DNA from: Candidatus Nanohaloarchaea archaeon | GTDB lineage: Archaea > EX4484-52 > DAOVKX01 | Reading direction: 5' to 3' | Length of the DNA stretch: 11,144 bases | Assembly: GCA_030631505.1 (NCBI GenBank) | Contig: DAOVKX010000028.1 | Span: 1 to 11,144 of the forward strand | Shown: positions 1 through 5,079 of the stretch, piece by piece | Numbering within the stretch: the stretch's first letter is position 1 | Layout of the letters: every line of letters starts with the position of its first letter | Notes under the pieces: model-generated | Database searches by the model: none | What the model saw: only the letters and a program-made list of their open reading frames with translations | Told to the model about the DNA's origin: nothing | Made by a program: the position numbers and the translations under genes

Positions 1-130
1 GCTGATAAAAAACATTGACGGAAAACGGCGACTTCATTTTATTCGGTTACCTACAAACCTTCCGCCGACGTGCAAACATAAGGGAAGAACAGAGACGTAG
101 AGGTCGTGAGTTCAAATCTCACCTCGCCCA
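1..130 (+). tRNA. tRNA-Ile(GAU), 5' truncated by the window edge, with intron
   Basis: Only the last base of the 5' anticodon strand onward is present. Base 1 is the last stem base (31). The loop reads C-T-GAT-A, giving anticodon GAU at 4-6. The 3' half is intact: base 38 at 95, anticodon strand CGTAG at 96-100, variable loop 101-105, T arm GTGAG/TTCAAAT/CTCAC at 106-122, acceptor strand CTCGCCC at 123-129 and discriminator A at 130. No CCA is encoded. Base 31 (G) pairs with base 39 (C), which supports joining the two halves across an intron between 37 and 38. The acceptor and D arm lie outside the window. Confidence 0.85.
8..94 (+). other. tRNA-Ile(GAU) intron at 37/38, about 87 nt
   Basis: This is the sequence between anticodon-loop base A37 and base A38. 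It can form an internal CGGCG (26-30)/CGCCG (63-67) stem. The exact ends are ambiguous by a base or two because of the A-run at 7-12. The bulge-helix-bulge splice geometry was inferred, not calculated. Confidence 0.7.
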
Positions 131-150
131 TATACTTTTTTATTTTGCAG

Positions 151-184
151 TATAAACGAAATTAGATTATCTAGATTGGGATGA
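151..184 (+). promoter_or_regulatory. TATA box and Shine-Dalgarno for the Nudix gene
   Basis: GTATAAACG at 151-159 is a plausible archaeal TATA box. It lies about 37 bp upstream of the start codon at 192. GGGATGA at 178-184 is a weak ribosome-binding site. Confidence 0.4.
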
Positions 185-191
185 ATATATT

Positions 192-698
192 ATGGCTGAA
201 CATAACATTGAAGTTGATAAAAATGATAATGTGGTTGGTTTAAGACCTAGAACTGATTTTTATACCGGGAAGTATATCCATCGCTCATCACATTTAATAT
301 TATTTAATTCTAAAAATGAGATTTTGATACAAAAGAGAGCTCCAACGAAAAAATGGTATCCCAATCTGTATACATGCTCTGTAAGCGGCACTGTTGCCAA
401 TGAAAGTTATGAAGAATGTATCAACAAAGAAATGAAAGAAGAAATAGGTATATCAATACCTGTGAAATTCTTATTCAAATCTTCTTTTTTTGACAAACAA
501 GATAAAGCTTTTCATGCTGTTTTTGTTGGAAAAACAGATCAGGAAATTAAACCGGATAAAAGAGAAATGAGTGAGGTTAAGTGGATTAAAGCAGATGAAT
601 TAAAGAAGGATATTAAAGAACATCCGGAACAGTATACACCTCCTTTTGTAGCAGGAATGAAAAAATATTTTGCTGAATTTTACAGGGCTGAAGAATAA
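192..698 (+). CDS. Nudix hydrolase, isopentenyl-diphosphate-isomerase-like fold
   Basis: A 168-residue Nudix protein. The Nudix box spans residues 65-87: Ser65 in place of the usual Gly, Glu71, then Lys79-Glu80 (normally Arg-Glu), Glu83, Glu84 and Gly86. The segment from about residue 29, containing HRSSH and KKWYPNLY, aligns by eye with type 1 isopentenyl diphosphate isomerase and its YfcD-like relatives. However, the isomerase catalytic motif N-S-V-C-G-H is here C-S-V-S-G-T, so the active Cys and neighbouring His are missing. Isomerase activity is therefore unlikely; hydrolysis of a nucleoside or prenyl diphosphate is more plausible, with substrate unknown. The ATG at 192 is the first in frame and is preceded by a weak GGGATGA site. 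Confidence 0.85.
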   Translation: MAEHNIEVDKNDNVVGLRPRTDFYTGKYIHRSSHLILFNSKNEILIQKRAPTKKWYPNLYTCSVSGTVANESYEECINKEMKEEIGISIPVKFLFKSSFFDKQDKAFHAVFVGKTDQEIKPDKREMSEVKWIKADELKKDIKEHPEQYTPPFVAGMKKYFAEFYRAEE

Positions 699-750
699 CT
701 TCTTTACTTCTGCTATTCACTCAACAGTATTATCTTTCAGTTTTTCAATT

Positions 751-760
751 AATATATAAA
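751..760 (+). promoter_or_regulatory. TATA box for the 783-1211 gene
   Basis: AATATATAAA is centred about 27 bp upstream of the ATG at 783, the spacing expected for a leaderless archaeal transcript. Confidence 0.6.
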
Positions 761-782
761 TACAAAAACAGTATAATTTTCT

Positions 783-1211
783 ATGGTCTGGGGACAGGAA
801 AATAAAGTCGTAAAAGATTTTCTGATTGCTATGGGCATTATTGTTTTTATAGTGGTCTCTGTAATATCTTTTAATGTATTGCGATCCAATCTTCCCCAAA
901 CTTTAAAAAACTGCAAATTTGTTATGGATGACAGCCCGGTTTTTGATTATGAAGACGATATTTTAAGCCCGGAAAAAGCAGAGGTGGTTTTGTCAGGGCA
1001 TCTGGGGAAAAATGTGACTTTTATTGAACCGTTCTTTGAATCCTGCGGCGTTGCTTATCGTTTTAGCGCCTCCGATACCCAGTATCTGGTATGCACCAAC
1101 GGGGAAATTTATGATTATGTGGAAATCTGCGGAAATGAGGGTTTTATTGAAAAGGCCAAGAAGTCCACAGAAGTTATAATAACGCATGGCAACACTACTG
1201 GTTCATCCTGA
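783..1211 (+). CDS. Membrane-anchored hypothetical protein
   Basis: A 142-residue protein of no family I recognise. It has a short charged N-terminus, one strongly hydrophobic segment at about residues 12-32 (Ile/Val/Phe rich) and a soluble domain of about 105 residues after it. That domain contains three Cys (44, 88, 104 or nearby) and many acidic and aromatic residues. The arrangement suggests an uncleaved signal anchor with the C-terminal domain outside the cell. A TATA box 27 bp upstream supports this start and a leaderless mRNA. It is followed 40 bp later by the tRNA-Trp gene, which has its own TATA box. Confidence 0.7.
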   Translation: MVWGQENKVVKDFLIAMGIIVFIVVSVISFNVLRSNLPQTLKNCKFVMDDSPVFDYEDDILSPEKAEVVLSGHLGKNVTFIEPFFESCGVAYRFSASDTQYLVCTNGEIYDYVEICGNEGFIEKAKKSTEVIITHGNTTGSS

Positions 1212-1216
1212 GAAAT

Positions 1217-1229
1217 CTATTTAAAAATG
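1217..1229 (+). promoter_or_regulatory. TATA box for the tRNA-Trp/tRNA-Gly unit
   Basis: CTATTTAAAAATG is centred about 28 bp upstream of the first tRNA-Trp base at 1252. No other promoter fits between the two tRNAs, which are one base apart. Confidence 0.6.
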
Positions 1230-1251
1230 TTCTCATAAAGATATTTGTATT

Positions 1252-1520
1252 GGGGTCGTGGTGTAACTTGGAAACACAGGAGGCTCCAGAGAACTGCGAA
1301 ATCAGTTCACACCTTGTGTGTTTCGCGCTTTGCACTCAAGCACACGCTGCGATTGGCGCGCAAGAAGTACTAGAACCTGTTAACTAATTGCAGTTTATAC
1401 ATGAGTCAATTGCGTGAAAATTTATATTGTGTACTGTTCGCTTTTTGGAGCGATGAGAGAGAAATCTTGATGATATACTGAAGAAACCTCCAAATCCGGG
1501 TTCAAATCCCGTCGACCCCA
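1252..1520 (+). tRNA. tRNA-Trp(CCA) with a 196-nt intron
   Basis: Acceptor GGGGTCG (1252-1258) pairs with CGACCCC (1513-1519), with discriminator A at 1520. The D stem is GTGT (1261-1264) with ACAC (1274-1277). The anticodon stem is GGAGG (1279-1283) with CCTCC (1487-1491). The loop is C-T-CCA-G, with the anticodon at 1286-1288 and base 38 at 1486. The T arm is CCGGG/TTCAAAT/CCCGT at 1496-1512, with a mismatch at the 49-65 pair. Only tRNA-Trp has anticodon CCA, and archaeal tRNA-Trp genes commonly carry an intron at 37/38, as here. No CCA end is encoded. Confidence 0.92.
1290..1485 (+). other. tRNA-Trp intron at 37/38, unusually long, possible box C/D RNA
   Basis: The 196-nt intron contains a GAACTG (1291-1296)/CAGTTC (1303-1308) hairpin. 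Near its 3' end it has a box-C-like TGATGA (1468-1473) and box-D-like CTGA (1478-1481). In many Euryarchaeota the tRNA-Trp intron is a box C/D guide RNA for 2'-O-methylation of the same tRNA. The four-base spacing and order here do not match the normal C-D'-C'-D layout, so the guide function is only a possibility. Confidence 0.6.
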
Positions 1521-1558
1521 TGCGATTGTGGTCTAGTGGTTAGGACTCAGGCCTTCCA

Positions 1559-1606
1559 ATGAACGTCCTCAAAGTAGTTTAAAAATGCTTAAAGTTCAGA
1601 GGAGAT
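1559..1606 (+). other. tRNA-Gly anticodon-loop intron at 37/38, 48 nt
   Basis: It lies between A37 (1558) and A38 (1607). CCTC near its 5' end can pair with GAGG near its 3' end, as expected for the central helix of a bulge-helix-bulge splice motif. Confidence 0.75.
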
Positions 1607-1626
1607 AGCCTGCAACCCGGGTTCAA

Positions 1627-1670
1627 ACGTGAGAAAGCAAGCTTTCAACGCTTCCGGCTTTCCGCTGAAA
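1627..1670 (+). other. tRNA-Gly T-loop intron, 44 nt
   Basis: The T-loop reads TTCAA (1622-1626), then 44 extra bases, then AT (1671-1672). Removing them restores the consensus TTCAAAT and the CCGGG/CCCGG stem. The insert contains a GAAAG/CTTTC hairpin. The exact cut site (58/59 or 59/60) is ambiguous because of flanking A residues. Confidence 0.8.
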
Positions 1671-1740
1671 ATCCCGGCGGTCGCATATGAGTTTTCTCGA
1701 AGTTCAACCTCCTAAAAATTCACAAAATCAGTCAAAAAAC

Positions 1741-1790
1741 GTTTATATATCTCGGTACCCATATAAAAGTAATTCTAACTTATGGAGGGG
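1741..1790 (+). promoter_or_regulatory. TATA box and strong Shine-Dalgarno for the DUF5679 gene
   Basis: GTTTATATATC at 1741-1751 is a strong TATA box, predicting a start of transcription near 1772. GGAGGGG at 1784-1790 is a strong ribosome-binding site six bases before the ATG at 1797. This gene therefore has a leader, unlike several neighbours. Confidence 0.7.
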
Positions 1791-1796
1791 TAAAAA

Positions 1797-1943
1797 ATGG
1801 TAGAAGGAAGATGCATGAAATGCAGAAAAAACGTTGAAATGAAAGATGGAAAAGAAGTTGTAATGAAAAACGGGATGAAAGCTATGAAAGGCGTTTGTCC
1901 TGATTGTGGAACAAAAGTATTCCGGATTATCGGCAAGGCATAG
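1797..1943 (+). CDS. DUF5679-family small zinc-ribbon protein
   Basis: A 48-residue protein with two CxxC knuckles, Cys6-x2-Cys9 and Cys34-x2-Cys37, and a C-terminal V-F-R-I segment. The middle, with K-E-V-V-M-K-N-G, a K-G-V-C-P stretch and C-G-T-K, matches the DUF5679 pattern as I know it. The family is widespread in archaea, bacteria and viruses and has no established function; a role in nucleic-acid or ribosome contact is only a guess from its size and zinc ribbon. The start is fixed by a GGAGGGG site six bases upstream. It follows the tRNA-Trp/tRNA-Gly unit but has its own TATA box. Confidence 0.85.
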   Translation: MVEGRCMKCRKNVEMKDGKEVVMKNGMKAMKGVCPDCGTKVFRIIGKA

Positions 1944-2285
1944 TTAAGCAATACTTATGTGAAAAAACCATCCTAAAACAGAGTATGTTTTAATATTTGG
2001 ATATAGAACATGCTCTTCTCTTTTTTTCTTTTAATAGAAACTCCCTGAGAGATATCACATTGTTTATAAGGATTTACAAGTTATTCCCCTTAAAATCTTA
2101 TTTTGAAGTCGCAGAAAACCAAGTACTTCAGTGCATGGATGAATGCGACTTCGAAAGCTTGAAACCGAACCAATCAAACCCTGTCTTTCAAGGTGGGGTC
2201 GCATAGAGGTTTCATGATATTCAGAACATCGCGCATGTTTGCACAAAACTGATTGGGCTGGTTCTGGTTTCTGTTTCCTTTAAGT
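1944..2285. other. 342-bp gene-less region with strong self-complementarity, candidate structured RNA
   Basis: No convincing protein gene is present; the reading frame at 1997-2206 has no good start or family resemblance. GTTTATAAGG near 2061-2070 is a possible + strand TATA box. Downstream, 2101-2113 pairs with 2144-2156 (13 bp including one G-T pair) around a 30-base loop. GAAACC at 2161-2166 pairs with GGTTTC at 2266-2271, continued by GAACCA (2167-2172) with TGGTTC (2259-2264) across one bulge and by ATCA with TGAT. An alternative CTTGAAA/TTTCAAG pairing lies inside. I find neither the SRP RNA nor the RNase P RNA core motifs. Confidence 0.4.
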
Positions 2286-2678
2286 TCATTCACATGTTGT
2301 GTAATTAAGAGATTTCGAGGCAGTCATAATCGTGTATTTTATTGTGCAAAGTTTTTCTTCTGTTTCCTCTTCTGGCGATGTTGCCCCGGAACCAAGGCCG
2401 GTGCTTTCTTCACTGCCCCCTCCGTCTGATTCAATTATACCGCCCCCGGAAGTTTCAGTAATATTTGTTAATGTTATATTTTCCTGAACAGATGTTTCTG
2501 TGACATTTCCATCTTCGGAAAAAAACTCTTCGACGAAATTCTCGACGAAATTCACAAAATTTGTTATGCGCGTAACAGGGTCAGTCATAATAAACCACAC
2601 TGTGACGCTTACAACAATAACGCCCACTATAAAATTAATCATCTGCAGTTGTTTTCGTCTTTTGTTTATTTTTTTCAT
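2286..2678 (-). CDS. Signal-anchored, Thr/Gly-rich surface protein, hypothetical
   Basis: A 130-residue protein. Residues 1-12 are strongly basic, residues 14-31 form one hydrophobic helix, and the rest is acidic and low in complexity: a Gly/Ser/Glu-rich stretch at about 75-108 and two late Cys (111, 129). Four N-x-T sequons follow the helix (Asn58, 67, 72, 126). This is typical of an exported, possibly glycosylated stalk attached to the archaeal membrane; the topology is inferred from charge distribution. Residues 41-52 contain a repeated NFVE unit encoded by a perfect 12-bp tandem duplication. It is divergent from rnp4, only 49 bp away, and seems to share one TATA element with it. No family recognised. 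Confidence 0.7.
   Translation of the reverse strand: MKKINKRRKQLQMINFIVGVIVVSVTVWFIMTDPVTRITNFVNFVENFVEEFFSEDGNVTETSVQENITLTNITETSGGGIIESDGGGSEESTGLGSGATSPEEETEEKLCTIKYTIMTASKSLNYTTCE
2530..2553 (-). repeat. Tandem 12-bp duplication inside the surface-protein gene
   Basis: TCGACGAAATTC occurs twice in immediate succession at 2530-2541 and 2542-2553. It encodes the repeated Asn-Phe-Val-Glu unit just after the membrane helix, and it keeps frame. Confidence 0.9.
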
Positions 2679-2694
2679 ACTTTTATTTAATCCA

Positions 2695-2706
2695 GGTTAT
2701 TTAAGT
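2695..2706. promoter_or_regulatory. Shared bidirectional TATA element
   Basis: GGTTATTTAAGT is a TATA-like sequence on both strands. Its centre lies about 27 bp from the rnp4 ATG (2728) and about 23 bp from the divergent ATG (2678). Confidence 0.45.
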
Positions 2707-2727
2707 GTTTTAAGCAAATAACTTTGT

Positions 2728-3108
2728 ATGGTTCAGAGAAGGCGCAGCAGGGGGACGAAACCTGCGTGGCAGACCGAGATAGCCCAAGAGAGGATTGAAA
2801 TCCTGTTCAGAAATGCAGGTAAAGAGTTTCCTCGACATCCGGAACTTTCAGACAGATATGTGGAGATTGCCAGAAAGATAGCAATGAAGTTTAATGTCAG
2901 TATGCCTTCTCGTCTGAAACACAGATTCTGCAAAAAATGCGGCGCTTTTCTTGTGCCCGGGGAAAGCTGCAGGATAAGATTAAATTCTGAAAAGCATTAC
3001 AGAATACAAACCTGCGGGCTTTGCGGCGATAAAGTCAGGCATCCTTATGTAAGAGAGATTAAGAAGAAAGGAGAACTAAAAAAGCCGGTGAATATGCAGA
3101 AATCATAA
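2728..3108 (+). CDS. rnp4: Ribonuclease P protein component 4 (Rpp21/Rpr2 family)
   Basis: A 126-residue protein matching archaeal Rnp4, a protein subunit of RNase P that removes tRNA 5' leaders and acts together with Rnp1 on the specificity side of the RNA. The N-terminal half (about residues 14-57) is helical, with a conserved E-R-I-E-I-L-F pattern and an R-Y-V-x-x-A-R-K-I motif. The C-terminal half is the zinc ribbon: Cys68-x2-Cys71 and Cys96-x2-Cys99, with a basic segment between them. Length is normal for the family. The N-terminus is basic. A TATA element 27 bp upstream supports the ATG at 2728 and a leaderless mRNA. Its location near many intron-containing tRNAs is functionally consistent but probably not an operon link. 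Confidence 0.95.
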   Translation: MVQRRRSRGTKPAWQTEIAQERIEILFRNAGKEFPRHPELSDRYVEIARKIAMKFNVSMPSRLKHRFCKKCGAFLVPGESCRIRLNSEKHYRIQTCGLCGDKVRHPYVREIKKKGELKKPVNMQKS

Positions 3109-3113
3109 CTTTG

Positions 3114-3183
3114 CGATTAAAAGACTACAAAATCTTGCAGGTTTTTCCGTCCAAATTGGGCTACGCCCAACTTCTTTTAATCG
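3114..3183 (+). other. Branched hairpin just downstream of rnp4
   Basis: CGATTAAAAG (3114-3123) pairs perfectly with CTTTTAATCG (3174-3183). Inside lies a tight hairpin, TTGGGC (3156-3161) with GCCCAA (3165-3170) around a TAC loop. It starts five bases after the rnp4 stop, so it could be a 3'-end structure of that mRNA or a small RNA. No clear U-tract follows. Confidence 0.5.
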
Positions 3184-3315
3184 TTTGTTAGTTTCTCCGA
3201 ATGTAGCGAGGATTGGATTTTAGTGCAGCGTTCGGCATAGTCAAAGAATCTAAAGTTTGAGGTTCAGGCATTTTATATGTTGGCGTCGTCTCTTAAGTAT
3301 AGTAAATAAACGAAA

Positions 3316-3354
3316 GATTTATAAGACTAAGCATACTACTAAATACAAGGTGAA
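3316..3354 (+). promoter_or_regulatory. TATA box and Shine-Dalgarno for the 3360-3781 gene
   Basis: GATTTATAAGAC near 3317-3328, preceded by purine-rich CGAAA, is a good BRE/TATA pair. AGGTGA near 3349-3354 is a ribosome-binding site 5-6 bases before ATG 3360. Both favour 3360 over the longer TTG start at 3257. Confidence 0.65.
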
Positions 3355-3359
3355 TCAAA

Positions 3360-3781
3360 TGCCAACAGATGAAAAATTTGATATAAATGCACTTGCGTGT
3401 GAATACGGAGAACATTATAAGATAGAAAAACGGAATGGTGAATCTGATGATGTGTATAGAAGTCGAGTTGCTGGAGAATTAAGAAAACAAAGCAAAATTA
3501 TAGAAGCACATGAAGCTTTCTCTGGTAGAAGATATGATGACCCAGAACAAGAATCAACTGGACCTATGGCGGGAATTTCTGGAGCAGTCGCACAAATAAT
3601 GCAAGAACGAGAATATTCTCCACGTGACCCTAACAGACAAATTGGCGATGATATTGCGGCAGGAGTACTTGTCCAAAACGGAGACAATTCAACAAAGGAG
3701 GTATTGGGTGCAATTTTCGGTTTGTTAGGAACATCAGCAGGAATGGACGTGTTAAACGCAGTGAGTAAAAATAAAAAATAA
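3360..3781 (+). CDS. Hypothetical protein, acidic with hydrophobic C-terminus
   Basis: A 140-residue protein, not recognised. The N-terminal two thirds are charged and probably helical (about residues 1-60). A polar middle rich in Asp, Asn and Pro (about 80-105) leads to a small-residue, hydrophobic C-terminus at about 114-136 (Gly, Ala, Leu, Ile), which could be an amphipathic or membrane-associated helix. The ATG at 3360 is chosen because of the well-placed AGGTGA site and TATA box; the frame is open back to a TTG at 3257, but that start would lie upstream of the promoter. A 9-bp inverted repeat, GTTGGCGTC (3279-3287) and GACGCCAAC (3782-3790), brackets the gene. Base composition and lack of relatives are consistent with accessory DNA. 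Confidence 0.65.
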
Positions 3782-3921
3782 GACGCCAACCTCTTTATTA
3801 TTTCTTCAAATTTTGATTTGACTATTGTTTAGTCCGGACCTCAAATTGAAACTAACTTATTTTAAAACGCACATGATAAAATCCTGCTGTATCTGCATTA
3901 CTTCTCTATGCAAAATCATTA

Positions 3922-4158
3922 TCATTTGTCACTTACACTCTTTTCAATTTCATCAACTAAAAAGTTTTTATAGTCTTCACAAAGCGGCCATCGGTCCACA
4001 ACACTATAGAATTTTATACATTTTCCAGTGTGCTCTTCTCTGGATTCATCACTTTCACCTAAATGTTTCGCATATTCTGTGCATTCTTCTATATATGGAC
4101 ATACGGAATCAGTTCCACACACTATTTTGTCAATTATTTGCCTGATTTTTTCACTCAT
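3922..4158 (-). CDS. Small Cys-containing acidic hypothetical protein
   Basis: The protein is 78 residues from the preferred start. It is acidic and has five Cys spread through it (at about 14, 20, 26, 47 and 60 from this start), which may bind metal or form disulfides; the spacing fits no zinc motif I know. A longer version begins at ATG 4182. That start sits only about 13 bp from the TATA box (4187-4200), too close to be inside the transcript, whereas ATG 4158 lies about 37 bp from the TATA centre and is preceded by a GTGATG sequence that could bind the ribosome. It faces the 3360-3781 gene and lies downstream of the hairpin array. Function unknown. Confidence 0.6.
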   Translation of the reverse strand: MSEKIRQIIDKIVCGTDSVCPYIEECTEYAKHLGESDESREEHTGKCIKFYSVVDRWPLCEDYKNFLVDEIEKSVSDK

Positions 4159-4186
4159 TTCATCACATTTAGTATTTAACATTAAA

Positions 4187-4200
4187 TTTTAAATATATAG
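4187..4200 (-). promoter_or_regulatory. TATA box for the Cys-containing gene
   Basis: On the minus strand this reads CTATATATTTAAAA. It predicts transcription starting near 4168 and so decides the start codon at 4158. Confidence 0.6.
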
Positions 4201-4383
4201 TCAAAGACATAACTTTAGACCAATGTCTTTGCCATACATTCAAAAATCTTTGAAGAATTGTGGATTTTTGATGTCCTTAAAAACTTTTAAAGTTTTTAGG
4301 AACCAAGAACCTGTAGGGTTCTTTAGTTCCAGAAAATCTATAGATTTTCTCGGATAGTTAACCCCTCTTGGTTTTTGGTTAAC
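4201..4383. repeat. Array of six consecutive hairpins
   Basis: Six inverted repeats fill 183 bp: CAAAGACAT 4202-4210/4223-4231; CAAAAATC 4241-4248/4263-4270; CCTTAAAAACTTT 4275-4287 with 4289-4300; nested GGAAC 4299-4303/4326-4330 and AAGAACC 4305-4311/4317-4323; a perfect 20-bp palindrome at 4331-4350; and GTTAACC 4357-4363/4377-4383. They lie between two minus-strand genes, downstream of the rhomboid stop. The repeats differ in sequence, so this is not a simple tandem array. Confidence 0.85.
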
Positions 4384-4427
4384 TTTGTCCATTTATTAAT
4401 GGCATTAACTATACAATATAAATCCTG

Positions 4428-5045
4428 TTACATCCACCGCACTTCCCAGCTTGCAAACTCATTGTCGCTTACGCCGTGCTCAACTCTTTTTCTGATTTCC
4501 TTATCCTCACTGAATCCTTTTCTCATGGCAAAGCCAAACAAAATCCCTGTTATAAATCCGCCAAGATGGGCTGCATGACCTATATTGCTTGGAACAAAAA
4601 GGCCGGCAATGTCAATAGTAATGTACATAAGCCCTATAAATATCATAGGGAGGGGTGTTCCGCCAAAATAAACAAGCATCTTTGGCCTCAAAACTGTAAG
4701 AGTGCCGATAATGCCCATTACAGCGCCGGATGCACCCAGAGACAGTGAATCAGGATAGGCCACAACTGATGCAAGACCTGCAACAATACCTGTTGCAAGG
4801 TAAACGAACAAGAACCTCCTGGAGCCAATCAGCCGCTCCAGTATAAAGCCAAAAATCAAAAGACCAAACATATTATAAAACAGATGCTCAAAATTCGCAT
4901 GAAGAAACATAGAAGTGACAAGAGTCCATGGCGTCAGAGCCACAGTTTCAGGCGCCAGGGCAAAATGAGGGACAACAGGCAAAATGTATTCCAGAATAAA
5001 AATAATTATGTTTAAAGCCAATAGTTTAGCCCAAAAGTTTCCCAT
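4428..5045 (-). CDS. Rhomboid family intramembrane serine protease
   Basis: A 205-residue six-helix membrane protein of the minimal rhomboid core. Motifs in order: H49-A-N-F-E-H54-L-F-Y-N58 in the second helix, as in the GlpG HxxxxHxxxN; G-x-x-x-E-R-x-x-G at about 66-74; the catalytic serine in G104-A-S106-G, entering the fourth helix; and the catalytic histidine H160 in H-A-A-H-L-G-G-F of the last helix. Rhomboids cut single-pass membrane proteins within or near the membrane. A charged tail of about 30 residues (176-205) follows and should be cytoplasmic. The ATG at 5045 fits a leaderless transcript from the TATA-like sequence at 5064-5079. Possible substrates include nearby single-pass proteins, but nothing in the sequence links them. 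All catalytic residues are present. Confidence 0.95.
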   Translation of the reverse strand: MGNFWAKLLALNIIIFILEYILPVVPHFALAPETVALTPWTLVTSMFLHANFEHLFYNMFGLLIFGFILERLIGSRRFLFVYLATGIVAGLASVVAYPDSLSLGASGAVMGIIGTLTVLRPKMLVYFGGTPLPMIFIGLMYITIDIAGLFVPSNIGHAAHLGGFITGILFGFAMRKGFSEDKEIRKRVEHGVSDNEFASWEVRWM

Positions 5046-5079
5046 AACCTTTTATTATTTTTCTTAATAATATAATAGT
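5046..5079. promoter_or_regulatory. 34-bp divergent promoter with interlocked TATA boxes
   Basis: Two ATGs start outward from a 34-bp gap. TTATTATTTTT (about 5050-5060) sits about 25-30 bp before the + strand ATG at 5080. On the minus strand CTATTATATTATTAAG (5064-5079) sits the same distance before the rhomboid ATG. Each TATA box lies within the other gene's promoter. Confidence 0.45.

Larger units (their letters stand above)
1522..1685 (+). tRNA. tRNA-Gly(UCC) with two introns
   Basis: Acceptor GCGATTG (1522-1528) pairs with CGGTCGC (1678-1684) through two G-U pairs; discriminator A is at 1685. The D stem is GTCT with GGAC (1543-1546). The anticodon stem is CAGGC (1548-1552) with GCCTG (1608-1612), and anticodon TCC lies at 1555-1557. 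The T stem is CCGGG (1617-1621) with CCCGG (1673-1677). The spliced molecule is a standard archaeal tRNA-Gly. Two insertions interrupt it, one in the anticodon loop and one in the T-loop. It starts one base after tRNA-Trp, so the two are almost certainly one transcript. Confidence 0.92.
3279..3790. repeat. 9-bp inverted repeat bracketing the 3360-3781 gene
   Basis: GTTGGCGTC at 3279-3287 and its exact reverse complement at 3782-3790, directly after the stop codon. It is GC-rich in an AT-rich setting. At this separation a 9-bp match can occur by chance, so the significance is low. Confidence 0.35.

Noticed and set aside
2144..2205. A possible tRNA-like element with TGCGAC and GTCGCA ends
   Set aside because: Only five or six end bases pair, and no anticodon arm or T-loop consensus could be built.
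1997..2206. A 69-codon + strand frame in the gene-less region
   Set aside because: It needs a TTG start without a ribosome site, has no family resemblance and overlaps strong stem structures; it is better explained as noncoding.
1944..2285. SRP RNA or RNase P RNA, prompted by the nearby rnp4 gene
   Set aside because: The conserved GGAA/GGAGCA loop of SRP RNA and the conserved CR-I and CR-V core motifs of RNase P RNA are not visible.
3257..3359. N-terminal extension of the 3360 gene from TTG 3257
   Set aside because: The extension contains the gene's TATA box and ribosome site, and its basic composition differs from the rest.
3825..4145. A 106-codon + strand frame opposite the Cys-containing gene
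   Set aside because: It has no promoter or ribosome site, and its odd Cys/His/Leu composition is typical of an antisense shadow.
4201..4383. CRISPR array
   Set aside because: The units differ from each other in sequence and spacing; there is no constant direct repeat and no cas gene.
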